64,000 bases of DNA from Flavivirga spongiicola. GTDB taxonomy: Bacteria; Bacteroidota; Bacteroidia; Flavobacteriales; Flavobacteriaceae. A program made the translations under genes and the position numbers. The notes beneath the pieces are model-generated. The model searched no databases, had not been told where the DNA came from, and saw only the letters and a program-made list of their open reading frames with translations. The stretch covers positions 4,043,001 through 4,107,000 of the forward strand of contig NZ_JAUOEO010000001.1 of the NCBI RefSeq assembly GCF_030540825.1, given 5' to 3'. Below are positions 45,150 through 55,164 of the stretch, one piece after another (within the stretch, counting starts at the first letter, position 1; each line of letters starts with the position of its first letter).

Positions 45150-46457
45150 ATGAGAATATTAGTATTTATTAGAAAAGTATCATTTTGGTTGTTGGATTGT
45201 TTTAAAGGATGTCCAATTCGTAGGCATTATAATGATATTAAGTATATTTCTGAAAACTACAGTTCGGCAAATGCCATCAAGAGGAGGGAAAAACACCTAA
45301 ACAACATATTAAAACATGCGCAGCAAAGTACCGTATTCTATAAAAATAATAGCTCAGGCTTATCTCTGTCAGATTTTCCTATTATAGATAAAAGAGTTGT
45401 TCAAAATAATTACGATGATTTCAATTCAGATTTATTTTGTGATAAAAAAAATGCACCGCGGGTAACAAGCGGTTCAACTGGAACGCCATTCAAAATTTTC
45501 CATGATCAAAACAAGAGAGATCGAAGTACAGCAGACATCATTTATTTTGGAAAGAAAAATGGCTTCGATATAGGTGATAAATTATATTATGTAAAGGTTT
45601 GGAATGATATAAATATGAAATCACTTATAAGGCAATGGATGGAAAACATTGAAATGTATAGTGTCTTTAATTATAATGATGAAGGGATAAAAAAGTTCAT
45701 ATCAGATCTTAGAAATGACAAATCAAAAAAGGCTATAACTTGCTTTGCATCTACATGTAATGTTATTGTTAATTATTTGGATTCTATAAAAGCAAAACCT
45801 GAAGATTTTAATATAAAATCGATAATTGCTAATTCTGATGCTCTTGACAATAAAGTCAAGGATAAAATGGAATACTATTTTAAAATACCTGTAGTAGCAA
45901 GATATTCTAATATGGAAAATGGACTTCTTGGAATGCAGAGAAGTAACAGTGGTTATGAGTATGAAATAAATTGGGCGAGTTATGTTATCGAAATTTTAGA
46001 TGTTAATGAGGACAAACCGGCTAAACTAGGTGATTATGGAAGGGTAGTGGTTACAGATTTATTTAATTATTGTATGCCGTTAATTAGATATGATACAGGA
46101 GATGTTGCTATTATGGAATTGGATGAAAAGGATAAAGGGGAGGCGCCTATATTAAAGACCATTGAAGGGCGTAAAGTTGATTTAATTAGAAACACCGAAG
46201 GGGAGGTTATTACATCTCATATTGTAACTGTTAATATGTGGAAGTATACCGAATTGAAACAATATCAATTCGTTCAAAAAGGAAACGGACATTATATGTT
46301 TAGGTTAAATCCGCATTCAACATTTACTAAGGAAGAAGAATTAATCTCTGAGTTTAAAGGTTATTTGGGGAATGACGCTACTATTGATATAGAGTATATA
46401 GATGAAGTCCCTCAACTGTCTTCTGGAAAAAGAAGACTTGTGGTAAATGAAATGTAG
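45150..46457 (+). CDS. CapK/PaaK-like adenylate-forming enzyme (copy 3)
   Basis: About 435 residues. RVTSGSTGTPFKIF (ATP loop), VARYSNMENGLLGMQ, VVTDLFNYCMPLIRYDTGDVA and DEVPQLSSGKRRLVV give the family. Starts at ATG 45150 (MRILVFIRKVSFWLLD), in line with the other copies; a TTG start 36 bases earlier looks false. Note ARYSNMENG in place of SRYSSEE, so it belongs to the same subtype as the copy at 61506 (SRYSNEENG). Activates an unknown acid. Confidence 0.82.
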   Translation: MRILVFIRKVSFWLLDCFKGCPIRRHYNDIKYISENYSSANAIKRREKHLNNILKHAQQSTVFYKNNSSGLSLSDFPIIDKRVVQNNYDDFNSDLFCDKKNAPRVTSGSTGTPFKIFHDQNKRDRSTADIIYFGKKNGFDIGDKLYYVKVWNDINMKSLIRQWMENIEMYSVFNYNDEGIKKFISDLRNDKSKKAITCFASTCNVIVNYLDSIKAKPEDFNIKSIIANSDALDNKVKDKMEYYFKIPVVARYSNMENGLLGMQRSNSGYEYEINWASYVIEILDVNEDKPAKLGDYGRVVVTDLFNYCMPLIRYDTGDVAIMELDEKDKGEAPILKTIEGRKVDLIRNTEGEVITSHIVTVNMWKYTELKQYQFVQKGNGHYMFRLNPHSTFTKEEELISEFKGYLGNDATIDIEYIDEVPQLSSGKRRLVVNEM

Positions 46458-46497
46458 TTTTTTGTAAAACGTTTTTGTCCACATATTATTTAGCCTA

Positions 46498-46932
46498 ATG
46501 AAAAATAGTTTAAAGAGTAAAATAGCTTTAACTAACTTGATTAGTTTTCTTGGAATATTAATTGTTTGGATTGTTGAACTTTTAACAATATCAGGTAATC
46601 AAGAAGAAAAACTTATTAATCGTTTATCTCAGTTATTTACGGAATTATCTCATTCTTTAGGATTCCTCGCAGTTATAATTTTCTTACTCCTTATTTTAAT
46701 GGCTATTGATTATATTGTATTGAATTCTAAAAATAGATTTAAGCATCATTGGGGGGTCATAATTTTTCAATGTCTTATTTTATCAAGTCCCTTTTTGTAT
46801 TGGATTATTAAAAGTGACTTTAATAGAGGTATCAATATTTTTTTCATTTTTATAATATTTATTACCCAGTACATCCGAAAACAGATAATAAGAAAAATTA
46901 AAGTTAAACAAGAAGGGGATTTTACAAAATAA
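46498..46932 (+). CDS. Small membrane protein
   Basis: A 144-residue protein with four hydrophobic segments (LISFLGILIVWIVELLTI, FLAVIIFLLLILMAIDYIV, IIFQCLILSSPFLYWII, IFFIFIIFITQYI) and a basic C-terminus. It lies 40 bases after the CapK-like gene and before the MBOAT gene, so it may help transfer of an acyl group at the membrane. No family recognised. Confidence 0.65.
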   Translation: MKNSLKSKIALTNLISFLGILIVWIVELLTISGNQEEKLINRLSQLFTELSHSLGFLAVIIFLLLILMAIDYIVLNSKNRFKHHWGVIIFQCLILSSPFLYWIIKSDFNRGINIFFIFIIFITQYIRKQIIRKIKVKQEGDFTK

Positions 46933-47065
46933 ATGAATAGTTTTAGTCTCTGATAATGATAAAATCTATGAGATAAATAACTAAAAGTATTATGAATACA
47001 AAGGAACAGTTAAACAAATACAAAAAAGTCTTTTAAAAGATTATCAATAAATATATTACGGCAAT

Positions 47066-48517
47066 ATGATATTTAATTCTTTAGAGTTTTTTATATTCCT
47101 TCCTGTTACTTTTTTGCTCTATTGGCTAGTCTTTAAAAAATTTATAAAAGTTCAAAATATATTTCTTCTTATTGCTAGTTATATATTTTATGGCTGGTGG
47201 GATTGGAGGTTTCTTTCATTAATACTTTTGAGTACAATAGTTGATTATCTGGTTGGAATTAAAATTGATTCAAGTGATAAACAAGTAAAAAGAAAATCAT
47301 GGCTTTGGGTTAGTGTCGTTTTTAATGTTGGACTCCTTGGTTTTTTTAAATATTATAATTTCTTTATTGATTCTTGGATCGATATGTTTTCAATCTTAGG
47401 ATATGAGATTAAAAGTACTTGGACTTTGAGGGTTATTCTTCCTGTAGGCATCTCTTTTTATACATTTCAAACCATGTCTTATTCGTTTGATATCTATTAT
47501 AAAAAACTTAAGCATACAAAAGATTTCCTGTCATTCGCTACTTTTGTTAGTTTCTTTCCTCAGCTAGTTGCCGGACCTATTGAAAGAGCATCAAATTTAC
47601 TTTCTCAGATTACCAACAAGAGAACGTTTAACTATGAACAAGCAGTTGGTGGTTTAAAATTAATACTTTGGGGGTTATTTAAAAAGGTTGTTATTGCAGA
47701 TTCATTAGGAGTTATAGTCGACGATATATTTGCAAATTATAGCACTTATCCGGCATCTACATTAATATTGGGAGTGACTCTTTTTAGTTTTCAAATATAT
47801 GGTGACTTTAGCGGCTATTCAGATATAGCAATAGGAACAGCAAAGCTTTTTGGAATAGAGCTAACGTCTAACTTTAAGTTTCCATACTTTTCAAGAAACG
47901 TAGCTGAGTTTTGGAGACGTTGGCATATATCATTATCAACATGGTTTCGATATTATATATATATACCGTTAGGTGGATCTTATCAAAGTAAATGGATCTC
48001 TCTTAGGAATATAGCCATCGTTTTTTTAGTAAGTGGATTTTGGCATGGAGCCAATTGGACCTTTATATTTTGGGGATTAATACATGCTCTTTTATTTATA
48101 CCATCTTTTTTAACTGGTCGAAATAGAACATATGTATATTCGCATATAGGAGAAAGCAGGTTTCTTAAAACAACAAATGAATTTTTCAACGTTATACTTA
48201 CATTCTGTATCGTAACATTTGCTTGGGTTTTTTTTAGATCAGATTCTATTTTAGAAGCATTTGAATTTATTAAAAGAATAATATTCAATTTTTCTCATGA
48301 ATCATATAGTCACCCTATGGGTTATAGAATGATTGACTATTACGTCTTAATAGTTTTGTTTGTATTATACGAGTATAGAATACGAAAAGACGAAAGAGCA
48401 CCATTTAAATTTAAATCAAAATTCATTAGATTTATTATATACACTTTAGTTATATTTTTGTTATTGTTGTTTTATGATGACACTATTGATAGATCGTTTA
48501 TTTATTTTCAGTTTTAA
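47066..48517 (+). CDS. MBOAT family O-acyltransferase (AlgI/DltB-like)
   Basis: A 483-residue membrane enzyme with about eleven helices. FNSLEFFIFLPVTFLLYWLV is the usual start. The family signatures are present: VAGPIERASNLL, EFWRRWHISLSTWFRYYIYIPLGGS and the catalytic histidine in SGFWHGANWTFIFWG. It transfers acyl or aminoacyl groups from a cytosolic donor to a surface polymer outside. The adenylation enzyme and carrier protein two genes downstream would be its donor system, as in D-alanylation (Dlt). Confidence 0.9.
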   Translation: MIFNSLEFFIFLPVTFLLYWLVFKKFIKVQNIFLLIASYIFYGWWDWRFLSLILLSTIVDYLVGIKIDSSDKQVKRKSWLWVSVVFNVGLLGFFKYYNFFIDSWIDMFSILGYEIKSTWTLRVILPVGISFYTFQTMSYSFDIYYKKLKHTKDFLSFATFVSFFPQLVAGPIERASNLLSQITNKRTFNYEQAVGGLKLILWGLFKKVVIADSLGVIVDDIFANYSTYPASTLILGVTLFSFQIYGDFSGYSDIAIGTAKLFGIELTSNFKFPYFSRNVAEFWRRWHISLSTWFRYYIYIPLGGSYQSKWISLRNIAIVFLVSGFWHGANWTFIFWGLIHALLFIPSFLTGRNRTYVYSHIGESRFLKTTNEFFNVILTFCIVTFAWVFFRSDSILEAFEFIKRIIFNFSHESYSHPMGYRMIDYYVLIVLFVLYEYRIRKDERAPFKFKSKFIRFIIYTLVIFLLLLFYDDTIDRSFIYFQF

Positions 48518-48552
48518 TATATAAAACTTAGTAATTTTTAATTTGGTATTCT

Positions 48553-49656
48553 GTGAACAATAACCTGGAGGTGATAGCCTTAACAAAAAAAGACCTTAGG
48601 GAAGCCATTGCCCTTAATACGTATTGGGATAATTCTATAGAGGCTCCTTTTTCGAAGAATAAAGCGCTATGGATGCTTAATAACAAACGGTCAGATGATG
48701 ATGATACGCTAGCGATATTAGCTTATGAAAATAGTGCCTTAGTATCTTTTGTTTGTGTCGTTCCCGATTTAATAAGAAAAAAAGAAGGAGGGAATGTCAA
48801 AAAAGTATTTTGGAGCCACCGTTGGTGGGTTTCAGACAATTATAAAGACACCATACTTTCTACTTATACCAAGGGTATGTCTTTAAATGCTCTAGATAAC
48901 CAGATTGTAATAAAATTTTTAGGAGATGCTACCAAAGCATATTATGAAAAACAAAATTTTACTAGATTTTCCGAAAGAGACCGGCATATCATTGTCTTTA
49001 GTTTAAATTACGATCTTTTAATTTATAAAAAAAGTAGTCTAAAAAAGATTAAAGGGCTATTAAAATTTCTTGATAAGGCTTCAGGTAAATTGATTTCGTT
49101 AATCAATGGTAAAAAAAGTAGCAATAGAACTAAATTATTATCTTATAAATATGTGTCACATTTAGACGAAACTAATTGGAACTTTATTAAAGAATATTGT
49201 GCTGATGATATCGTGCCAAAAACGCTAGAATACATCAATTGGCAATTAAATAATGATCAATACCAAGTTTCAACTAATATTACAGATGAATTAAAAGATA
49301 ATTGTAGGTTAGGCAGTATTTCAAATTCTATATCTAATTTAAATTTCATAGTGAATAAAGATGATAAACCCATAGGTTTTATATCGGGTCTTGTATTGGG
49401 AAAAAGATTTATAGTAAGATATTTTTTATCAAATAAAAATAATTTTGATTCTTGCTTAGATGCATTGATTAAGAATATGATAAAGTCAAAGTGTACACTA
49501 TTGCAAACTGAAAATGATGTTTTGGGAGACCGAATTAAAAGTAGATACTTAAATCTATATGTAGATACAAGAAAATTGTTTTCTCTTATTCATGATGATG
49601 TCGGTATAGATGCGACAAATATTACAGTGAAAGATCAAGATGGTAATTTTCTCTAA
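48553..49656 (+). CDS. GNAT-like acyltransferase in the decoration operon
   Basis: A 367-residue cytosolic protein that starts with GTG at 48553. The first 130 residues (EVIALTKKDLREAIALN ... WSHRWWVSDNYKDTILSTYT) resemble an N-acetyltransferase fold, and a second domain (residues 200-330) has GFISGLVLGKRFIVRYFL. The family is not firm; it may be an acyl or aminoacyl transferase for sugar amines. It lies 35 bases after the MBOAT gene and 13 bases before the adenylation gene, in the same operon. Confidence 0.55.
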   Translation: MNNNLEVIALTKKDLREAIALNTYWDNSIEAPFSKNKALWMLNNKRSDDDDTLAILAYENSALVSFVCVVPDLIRKKEGGNVKKVFWSHRWWVSDNYKDTILSTYTKGMSLNALDNQIVIKFLGDATKAYYEKQNFTRFSERDRHIIVFSLNYDLLIYKKSSLKKIKGLLKFLDKASGKLISLINGKKSSNRTKLLSYKYVSHLDETNWNFIKEYCADDIVPKTLEYINWQLNNDQYQVSTNITDELKDNCRLGSISNSISNLNFIVNKDDKPIGFISGLVLGKRFIVRYFLSNKNNFDSCLDALIKNMIKSKCTLLQTENDVLGDRIKSRYLNLYVDTRKLFSLIHDDVGIDATNITVKDQDGNFL

Positions 49657-49669
49657 TTTATAATGGGTT

Positions 49670-51172
49670 ATGAATTTGATTCTCTCTTTACGCGATTCTT
49701 TTCTTAAAAATAAGAACAAAAATGCTTTTTGTATTAATGATGTTTTTTATACTTATCAAGACTTATTGAAATGTATTATAAAAATTAGAAAAATTATAAA
49801 TAGTGATATTGTACATGACGAAAAAATTATTGGTTTGGCTACTAATAACGATTTAGAAACTTATGCTACAATTTGCTCATTATGGATGGAAGGGAAAGCA
49901 TATATTCCCGTAAATCCAACAGCTCCAATAAGTCGAAATGTAGAAATTCTAGATTCAATTAATGTAAAAACTATTTTTGACTCATCCTCCAAAACTGATT
50001 TTACTGCATTTAAAGTATTGAATATAAATGAAGTTGCAGAAGACAATGTAGCATTGTTAGAATCTATCAATTTTAATGAAAATAATATAGCATATGTGTT
50101 GTTTACCAGTGGTAGTACAGGAAGCCCCAAAGGAATTCCTATTAGCTTTAAAAATTTAAATGCACTAATAACAGAGCTTGATATAGATAAAGAGTATAAA
50201 CTAAATTCGTCTGACAGATGCTTACAAATGTATGATTTAACATTTGATGCTTCACTTACAGCTCTTTTACCGGCACTCTTAGTTGGGGCATGTGCTTATA
50301 CTGTATCTTCTAATAGTATAAAGTATTTATATGTATATAAGCTTTTAGAACAATATAAACTTACCGTTTTAAAAATGGTGCCTTCAATAATCTATTATTT
50401 AAGACCGTATTTTTCCGAGATACACGCACCATCTGTTCGATATTCTATTTTTGGAGGAGAAAAACTGTATGAGAATATTGTTCATGAATGGAGCAAATGT
50501 ATTCCTAATAGTACAGTTTTAAATCATTATGGGCCAACAGAGTTTACCGTATGCAGTGGTTATTATAATTTTAAACTTAATGAGGAAAACAAATCCCATA
50601 ATGGTGTGTTGTCAATAGGTAAACCTTTTAAAAATGTTGATTATATTATATTAGATAATGATGGTCATGTAGTTTCAGATAATGTAGAAGGGGAGTTATG
50701 TCTATCTGGTAATCAATTAACAAATGGTTACTGGAAAAATAATAAGTTAAATGAGGTCTCATTTTTTATGCATAAAACAGAATCGGGAGAGGTGAAAAGA
50801 TTTTATAAAACGGGAGATATTTGCCTTAGGAATCAAGAGGGGAACTATATGTATATTGGAAGAAAGGATTTTCAAGTAAAAATTGGAGGTTATAGAGTTG
50901 AGTTAGGTGAAATAGAATATCATGTTAGAAACCATGTGTCTACTAAATCTAAAAACATTAGTGTAATAGATGTTAAGAATTCTAATAATAATGATGAACT
51001 CATACTTATAGTAGAAAGTGCTAAATTTGACACTAAAGGTTTATTGGATTATTTGAGTATAAAACTTGCAGATTACATGGTTCCAAAAAAAGTATTTTTT
51101 ATAGATAATTTTCCACATAATAGTAATGGGAAATTAGATAGAAATAAATTAAGGAGTTTAATAAATAATTAA
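49670..51172 (+). CDS. Amino-acid adenylation enzyme (NRPS-type, stand-alone)
   Basis: A 500-residue adenylating enzyme with the core motifs in order: VLFTSGSTGSPKGIP (A3), YDLTFDASLTALLPALLVG (A4, with the Asp that binds the amino group), NHYGPTEFTV (A5), GELCLSGNQLTNGYW and FYKTGDICLR (A7), GRKDFQVKIGGYRVELGEIE (A8) and NGKLDRNKL (A10). The Asp in A4 suggests an amino acid rather than a fatty acid. It has no carrier domain; the next gene supplies it. Overall like DltA, but the amino acid cannot be read safely. Confidence 0.88.
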   Translation: MNLILSLRDSFLKNKNKNAFCINDVFYTYQDLLKCIIKIRKIINSDIVHDEKIIGLATNNDLETYATICSLWMEGKAYIPVNPTAPISRNVEILDSINVKTIFDSSSKTDFTAFKVLNINEVAEDNVALLESINFNENNIAYVLFTSGSTGSPKGIPISFKNLNALITELDIDKEYKLNSSDRCLQMYDLTFDASLTALLPALLVGACAYTVSSNSIKYLYVYKLLEQYKLTVLKMVPSIIYYLRPYFSEIHAPSVRYSIFGGEKLYENIVHEWSKCIPNSTVLNHYGPTEFTVCSGYYNFKLNEENKSHNGVLSIGKPFKNVDYIILDNDGHVVSDNVEGELCLSGNQLTNGYWKNNKLNEVSFFMHKTESGEVKRFYKTGDICLRNQEGNYMYIGRKDFQVKIGGYRVELGEIEYHVRNHVSTKSKNISVIDVKNSNNNDELILIVESAKFDTKGLLDYLSIKLADYMVPKKVFFIDNFPHNSNGKLDRNKLRSLINN

Positions 51173-51174
51173 AA

Positions 51175-51420
51175 ATGAATAACGAAGAAATTTTTGCTAC
51201 TATAAGAAAATCATTTATTAAAATATTAGAGCATGATAATTTTGAACTAAATGAAACTACAACAGCAAAAGATGTAGACGGTTGGGAGTCTATTACACAC
51301 TTATTAATTATTAATGAGGTGGAAAAGTCTTTCAATATTAAATTTAGGCTAATGGATTTAATGTCAATGCAAAATATTGGAGATTTAATAGCATCCATAA
51401 AAAAAGAAACAAACCCTTAA
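51175..51420 (+). CDS. Stand-alone acyl/peptidyl carrier protein
   Basis: An 81-residue four-helix carrier. The phosphopantetheine serine is in VDGWESITHLLIIN (Glu-Ser in place of the usual Asp-Ser). It starts 3 bases after the stop of the adenylation gene, a tight pairing that identifies it as the partner. It would carry the amino acid as a thioester to the transferase. Confidence 0.9.
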   Translation: MNNEEIFATIRKSFIKILEHDNFELNETTTAKDVDGWESITHLLIINEVEKSFNIKFRLMDLMSMQNIGDLIASIKKETNP

Positions 51421-51421
51421 A

Positions 51422-52615
51422 GTGTATTTGCTTAAGCTAATCAATATTAATTTTTATAAAGATTTTTCTGAAAAGAATAGGATACCCTATTTTTATGAGA
51501 ATGTCTATAACAAGATTAGTTTGCAAGATTATTTTAACAAAAAAAAAGCTAAGAGTAGTTTACACAAAAAGGGGGTAATAGCTATTAATTTTATACCTCC
51601 TTATTTTGATTTAAAGTTCAGAAAATCAGATAAAATTCATGGTTTTTTTAAAGTTTTTACTCATTATGGTTTCTTAGCTGATTTTAAGGGGTATTCGAGT
51701 TTTTCCGAATACTTTAAATCTCAAGTAAAAGCAAAAAGAAGAAAGTCTTTAAAAAGTCAATTAAGAAAACTAGAGACGTGTTTTAATCTTAGTCATAAAG
51801 TATATCTAGGTAAAATCGATAAGTCTCATTATGCTTTTTTACTTGAAGAGCTGAGAATATTAATAAAACGAAGATTTATTCAAAGAGGAGGTGTCCATCC
51901 TTTTTTAAATAATTGGAGTTTTTATAAAGAATCGGCTTATTCCATGCTGATAGACAAAAAGGCGTGTCTTTTTGTGATTTATGATGGTGAAAAACCAATT
52001 GCTATAAGTTTAAACTACCTCCATCAAAATATTTTCGTTGGCGCCATAGATTCATATGATATAGACTATTCAAAATTTAGCCCTGGAAATATTATGATTT
52101 TAAAGAAAATCGAATGGTCTTTATTGAATAATTATAAAATATTCAATATGGGTTATGGAGATCTAAAATACAAACGGGAATGGTGCAATACCGTTTACAA
52201 ATATGAAAGCCATATTTTATTTAAAAAAAATAGCTCGCTAAGTAAATTAGTGGCATATTTAGTAAGTAGATTAATACTGCTAAAAATTAATTTTAAACAA
52301 AAAAATAAGCCTATTCAAGATCATTTTTTAAATTTTTTAAAAAAAAACAAAAAGATTTTAAATATTAATCATCATGTATCTTACATGGATTATTTAGATG
52401 CCACAAATTTAATTACGAGCAAGAACACGGTTAAATTAGACATTAATAAAGATGAAAATGCTTTTTTGAGAAAACATGTATATAATTTTCAATACAGTAA
52501 TTCAGAAAATTCCAAAGACATTGATGTCTTTATGGTTGTTAATGATATAGAATCTGATAGTTATATCATTAAAGGGAAAACAAATTGTTGCATTTTAAAT
52601 TATACAAAAGACTGA
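51422..52615 (+). CDS. GNAT-fold (BioF2/CelD-like) transferase, sister A
   Basis: A 397-residue cytosolic protein; GTG start one base after the carrier protein stop. The central domain matches PF13480-type acetyltransferases: FKSQVKAKRRKSLKSQLRK, CLFVIYDGEKPIAISLNYL and SYDIDYSKFSPGNIM ... KKIEWSLLNN ... WCNTVYKYESHI. Two sisters with the same core are at 55165 and 57360. The C-terminal 90 residues are a separate domain. Likely acylates or aminoacylates a sugar amine; the adjacent carrier is the natural donor. Confidence 0.75.
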   Translation: MYLLKLININFYKDFSEKNRIPYFYENVYNKISLQDYFNKKKAKSSLHKKGVIAINFIPPYFDLKFRKSDKIHGFFKVFTHYGFLADFKGYSSFSEYFKSQVKAKRRKSLKSQLRKLETCFNLSHKVYLGKIDKSHYAFLLEELRILIKRRFIQRGGVHPFLNNWSFYKESAYSMLIDKKACLFVIYDGEKPIAISLNYLHQNIFVGAIDSYDIDYSKFSPGNIMILKKIEWSLLNNYKIFNMGYGDLKYKREWCNTVYKYESHILFKKNSSLSKLVAYLVSRLILLKINFKQKNKPIQDHFLNFLKKNKKILNINHHVSYMDYLDATNLITSKNTVKLDINKDENAFLRKHVYNFQYSNSENSKDIDVFMVVNDIESDSYIIKGKTNCCILNYTKD

Positions 52616-52787
52616 ATGTCTATGGTTTAAAATTTTATTCTTACTATATCAAGAGCGTTAGGAGAAGAGTTTTAACGAACTTTTTTTAGTATATATATTA
52701 CACTTCAACGATTATTTTAATCTATCATTGGTTTAATTTTTAATTAGACTGTTAGTTTCTGATATTAAAGTACTTAAATATTTAGGC

Positions 52788-54473
52788 ATGATTATATTAG
52801 GGTTAAACTATTACTTTCATGATTCAACCGCATGCATCGTTAAAGATGGAAAACTTATATGCGCCATAGAAGAAGAAAGGCTTAATAGAGACAAGCACAC
52901 ACAAGCATTTCCAGAATTAGCTATTAAAAAATGTTTAGATATTGCAGGACTTAGGCACTCAGATATTGATCATATTGCGGTCTCAATTAAACCTCAAACC
53001 CATTGGTTTAAAAAAATAGTATATATATTGAAAAACTTAAAAAGTTTCATGCCCTTTTTTGGGCATCATTTGGTAAATGCATATGCAAAACAAAGGCGAT
53101 TTAAATTATGGTATCATAAAATGTATGATAATACTGAAGGACCTAAAGTGCATTTTATAGAACATCATTTAACACATGTAGCTGGGACTTTTTTTGTGTC
53201 TCCATACAAAGAAGCTGCGCTATTGGGTCTTGATGGATCGGGGGAATGGGCTACTACATGGCTTGGACATGGAATTGACAATAAAGTAAAACAGATAGGG
53301 GAGAGTTTTTTTCCTAATTCCTTGGGATCCTTTTATGAAACGGTAACCCAATTTTGTGGTTTTATACCTAATTATGATGAAGGCAAAACGATGGGATTGG
53401 CCCCAATGGGCGATGCCAATGTTTATAAAGATCAGGTGGAAAAATTAGTTCGTGTAAATAATAAAGGTGAAATAAAGATTGACTTATCTTATTTTAACTA
53501 CCAATATCTTATAAAGAACAGATATTCAGAAAAATTCATAAAAGTATTTGGGAAACCAAGAGATCCAAATGGTGAATTTGAAGAAAACCATATAAATGCT
53601 GCTGCGGCCTTTCAACGTGTTTTGGAGGACAAGGTTTTAGAAATGTGTAAAATACTTTATAATAAGACTAAGGCAGATTATTTAGTGATTTCTGGAGGCG
53701 TTTCTTTAAACAGCGTTATGAATGGTAGAATAGTTAGAGAAACACCCTTTAAGGATGTTTACGTCATGCCAGCAGCAGGTGATAATGGGACTGCTATTGG
53801 TGCTGTATATTATTTATATAATGGTATACTAAATAAACCTAGGAATTTTGTTCACTCTAATCCTTATTTAGGCACAATATATTCAAATACAGAAATTAAG
53901 GCCATTATTGATGAAGCAAAGGTTAAATCAGAGTATTTTGAAGATATATGTGAAAAAGCATCCTCATTACTGTCTGAAGGAAAAATAATTGGTTGGTTTC
54001 AAGGTGCTATGGAGATTGGGCCAAGATCCCTTGGTAGCAGAAGTATTCTTGCAAACCCAGCTTTTCCAGATATGAAAGATAAGATTAATGCTGAAGTAAA
54101 ACATAGAGAAGCGTATAGACCTTTCGCGCCTTCTGCATTAGTTGAATTTTATAAAGAATATTTTGATCTTGAAGTCGAGGCTCCTTTCATGCTCAAAGTT
54201 TGTAATGTACATAAGGATAAACAAAATGTTATTCCCGCAGTGACTCACGTAGATGGTAGTGCCAGATTGCAAACAGTTGATGGGAAATTCCATCCTCTAT
54301 ACCATGGTGTTATAAAGAAATTTGCAGAAAAAACTGGGGTTCCCGTAGTTCTAAATACGAGTTTTAATATTCAAGGAGAACCTGTGGTAGAGTCGCCTAA
54401 AGATGCGTTAAGATGTTTTTATTCAACAGGTCTTGATGCATTAGTTATGGGCAATTATGTTTTACAAAAATAG
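52788..54473 (+). CDS. O-carbamoyltransferase (NodU/CmcH family)
   Basis: A 561-residue enzyme that moves a carbamoyl group from carbamoyl phosphate to a sugar hydroxyl through a carbamoyl-adenylate. ILGLNYYFHDSTACIVKDG, EEERLNRDKHTQAFP and EHHLTHVAGTFF (metal and substrate His residues) mark the N-terminal domain, and GAMEIGPRSLGSRSILANP with FAPSALVE the YrdC-like C-terminal part. Intact. Probably adds a carbamoyl group to the surface glycan. Confidence 0.9.
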   Translation: MIILGLNYYFHDSTACIVKDGKLICAIEEERLNRDKHTQAFPELAIKKCLDIAGLRHSDIDHIAVSIKPQTHWFKKIVYILKNLKSFMPFFGHHLVNAYAKQRRFKLWYHKMYDNTEGPKVHFIEHHLTHVAGTFFVSPYKEAALLGLDGSGEWATTWLGHGIDNKVKQIGESFFPNSLGSFYETVTQFCGFIPNYDEGKTMGLAPMGDANVYKDQVEKLVRVNNKGEIKIDLSYFNYQYLIKNRYSEKFIKVFGKPRDPNGEFEENHINAAAAFQRVLEDKVLEMCKILYNKTKADYLVISGGVSLNSVMNGRIVRETPFKDVYVMPAAGDNGTAIGAVYYLYNGILNKPRNFVHSNPYLGTIYSNTEIKAIIDEAKVKSEYFEDICEKASSLLSEGKIIGWFQGAMEIGPRSLGSRSILANPAFPDMKDKINAEVKHREAYRPFAPSALVEFYKEYFDLEVEAPFMLKVCNVHKDKQNVIPAVTHVDGSARLQTVDGKFHPLYHGVIKKFAEKTGVPVVLNTSFNIQGEPVVESPKDALRCFYSTGLDALVMGNYVLQK

Positions 54474-54567
54474 ATGTTAAACTTCCTTTTTTGTACTTAT
54501 AAAGTACAAAGCTTGTCTTGCCTATACTTTTTTTAATTAAAATCATATCATATATTTAGTTTCCAGA

Positions 54568-55104
54568 TTGTTCTTTCCAAAAAGTCTGTTTTTAGTTTTA
54601 TTTGATGAAGATGGTGTTTTTAAATATTTAACCACATTATTTTTTCTTTTATCGTCAGTATTCTTTGTGCGGAGCTTATCCAGAAAGAAATCCTTATTTA
54701 TCAACAGTTATATTTTAATTATTGCGCTAGTATGTTTTTTTATTGGTACGGAGGAAATTAGTTGGGGGCAACGTATTTTTAACATTGAAACACCAGAATC
54801 ACTTAAGCATATAAACTATCAAGAAGAAATTACTGTTCACAACCTAATACCTCCAGATTATCATCCGTTTATATATTTAGTTATATCTCTGTGTTGTTTG
54901 GTGTTTTTTGCTTTTACCAATAATAGGAGGTATGAAGCATTATTTTGGGTTACAAAAAAATACCTTCCATCAAAGAAGTTTTTAGTAATTGCATTTTTAT
55001 TACCACTTATTTCATGGTATAACATGGAGCATTTTGAAGTTATACTTTCTTTTCTGTTTTGCGTGTATGCATTTCAATTGTTTAAGAAATTCCGAAGTAG
55101 TTAG
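54568..55104 (+). CDS. Membrane protein with EEISWGQRI motif
   Basis: A 178-residue protein with about five hydrophobic segments and a conserved-looking periplasmic or interface motif, GTEEISWGQRIFNIETPESL. The only start keeping the first helix is TTG at 54568. It follows the carbamoyltransferase after 94 bases and ends the plus-strand block; the next genes come from the other strand. Function unknown. Confidence 0.6.
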   Translation: MFFPKSLFLVLFDEDGVFKYLTTLFFLLSSVFFVRSLSRKKSLFINSYILIIALVCFFIGTEEISWGQRIFNIETPESLKHINYQEEITVHNLIPPDYHPFIYLVISLCCLVFFAFTNNRRYEALFWVTKKYLPSKKFLVIAFLLPLISWYNMEHFEVILSFLFCVYAFQLFKKFRSS

Positions 55105-55164
55105 TCTATATAAAGTTTATTGAAAGCTAGTTTTTAAACCCTTTATTATCATTAAGTCCAGGTA

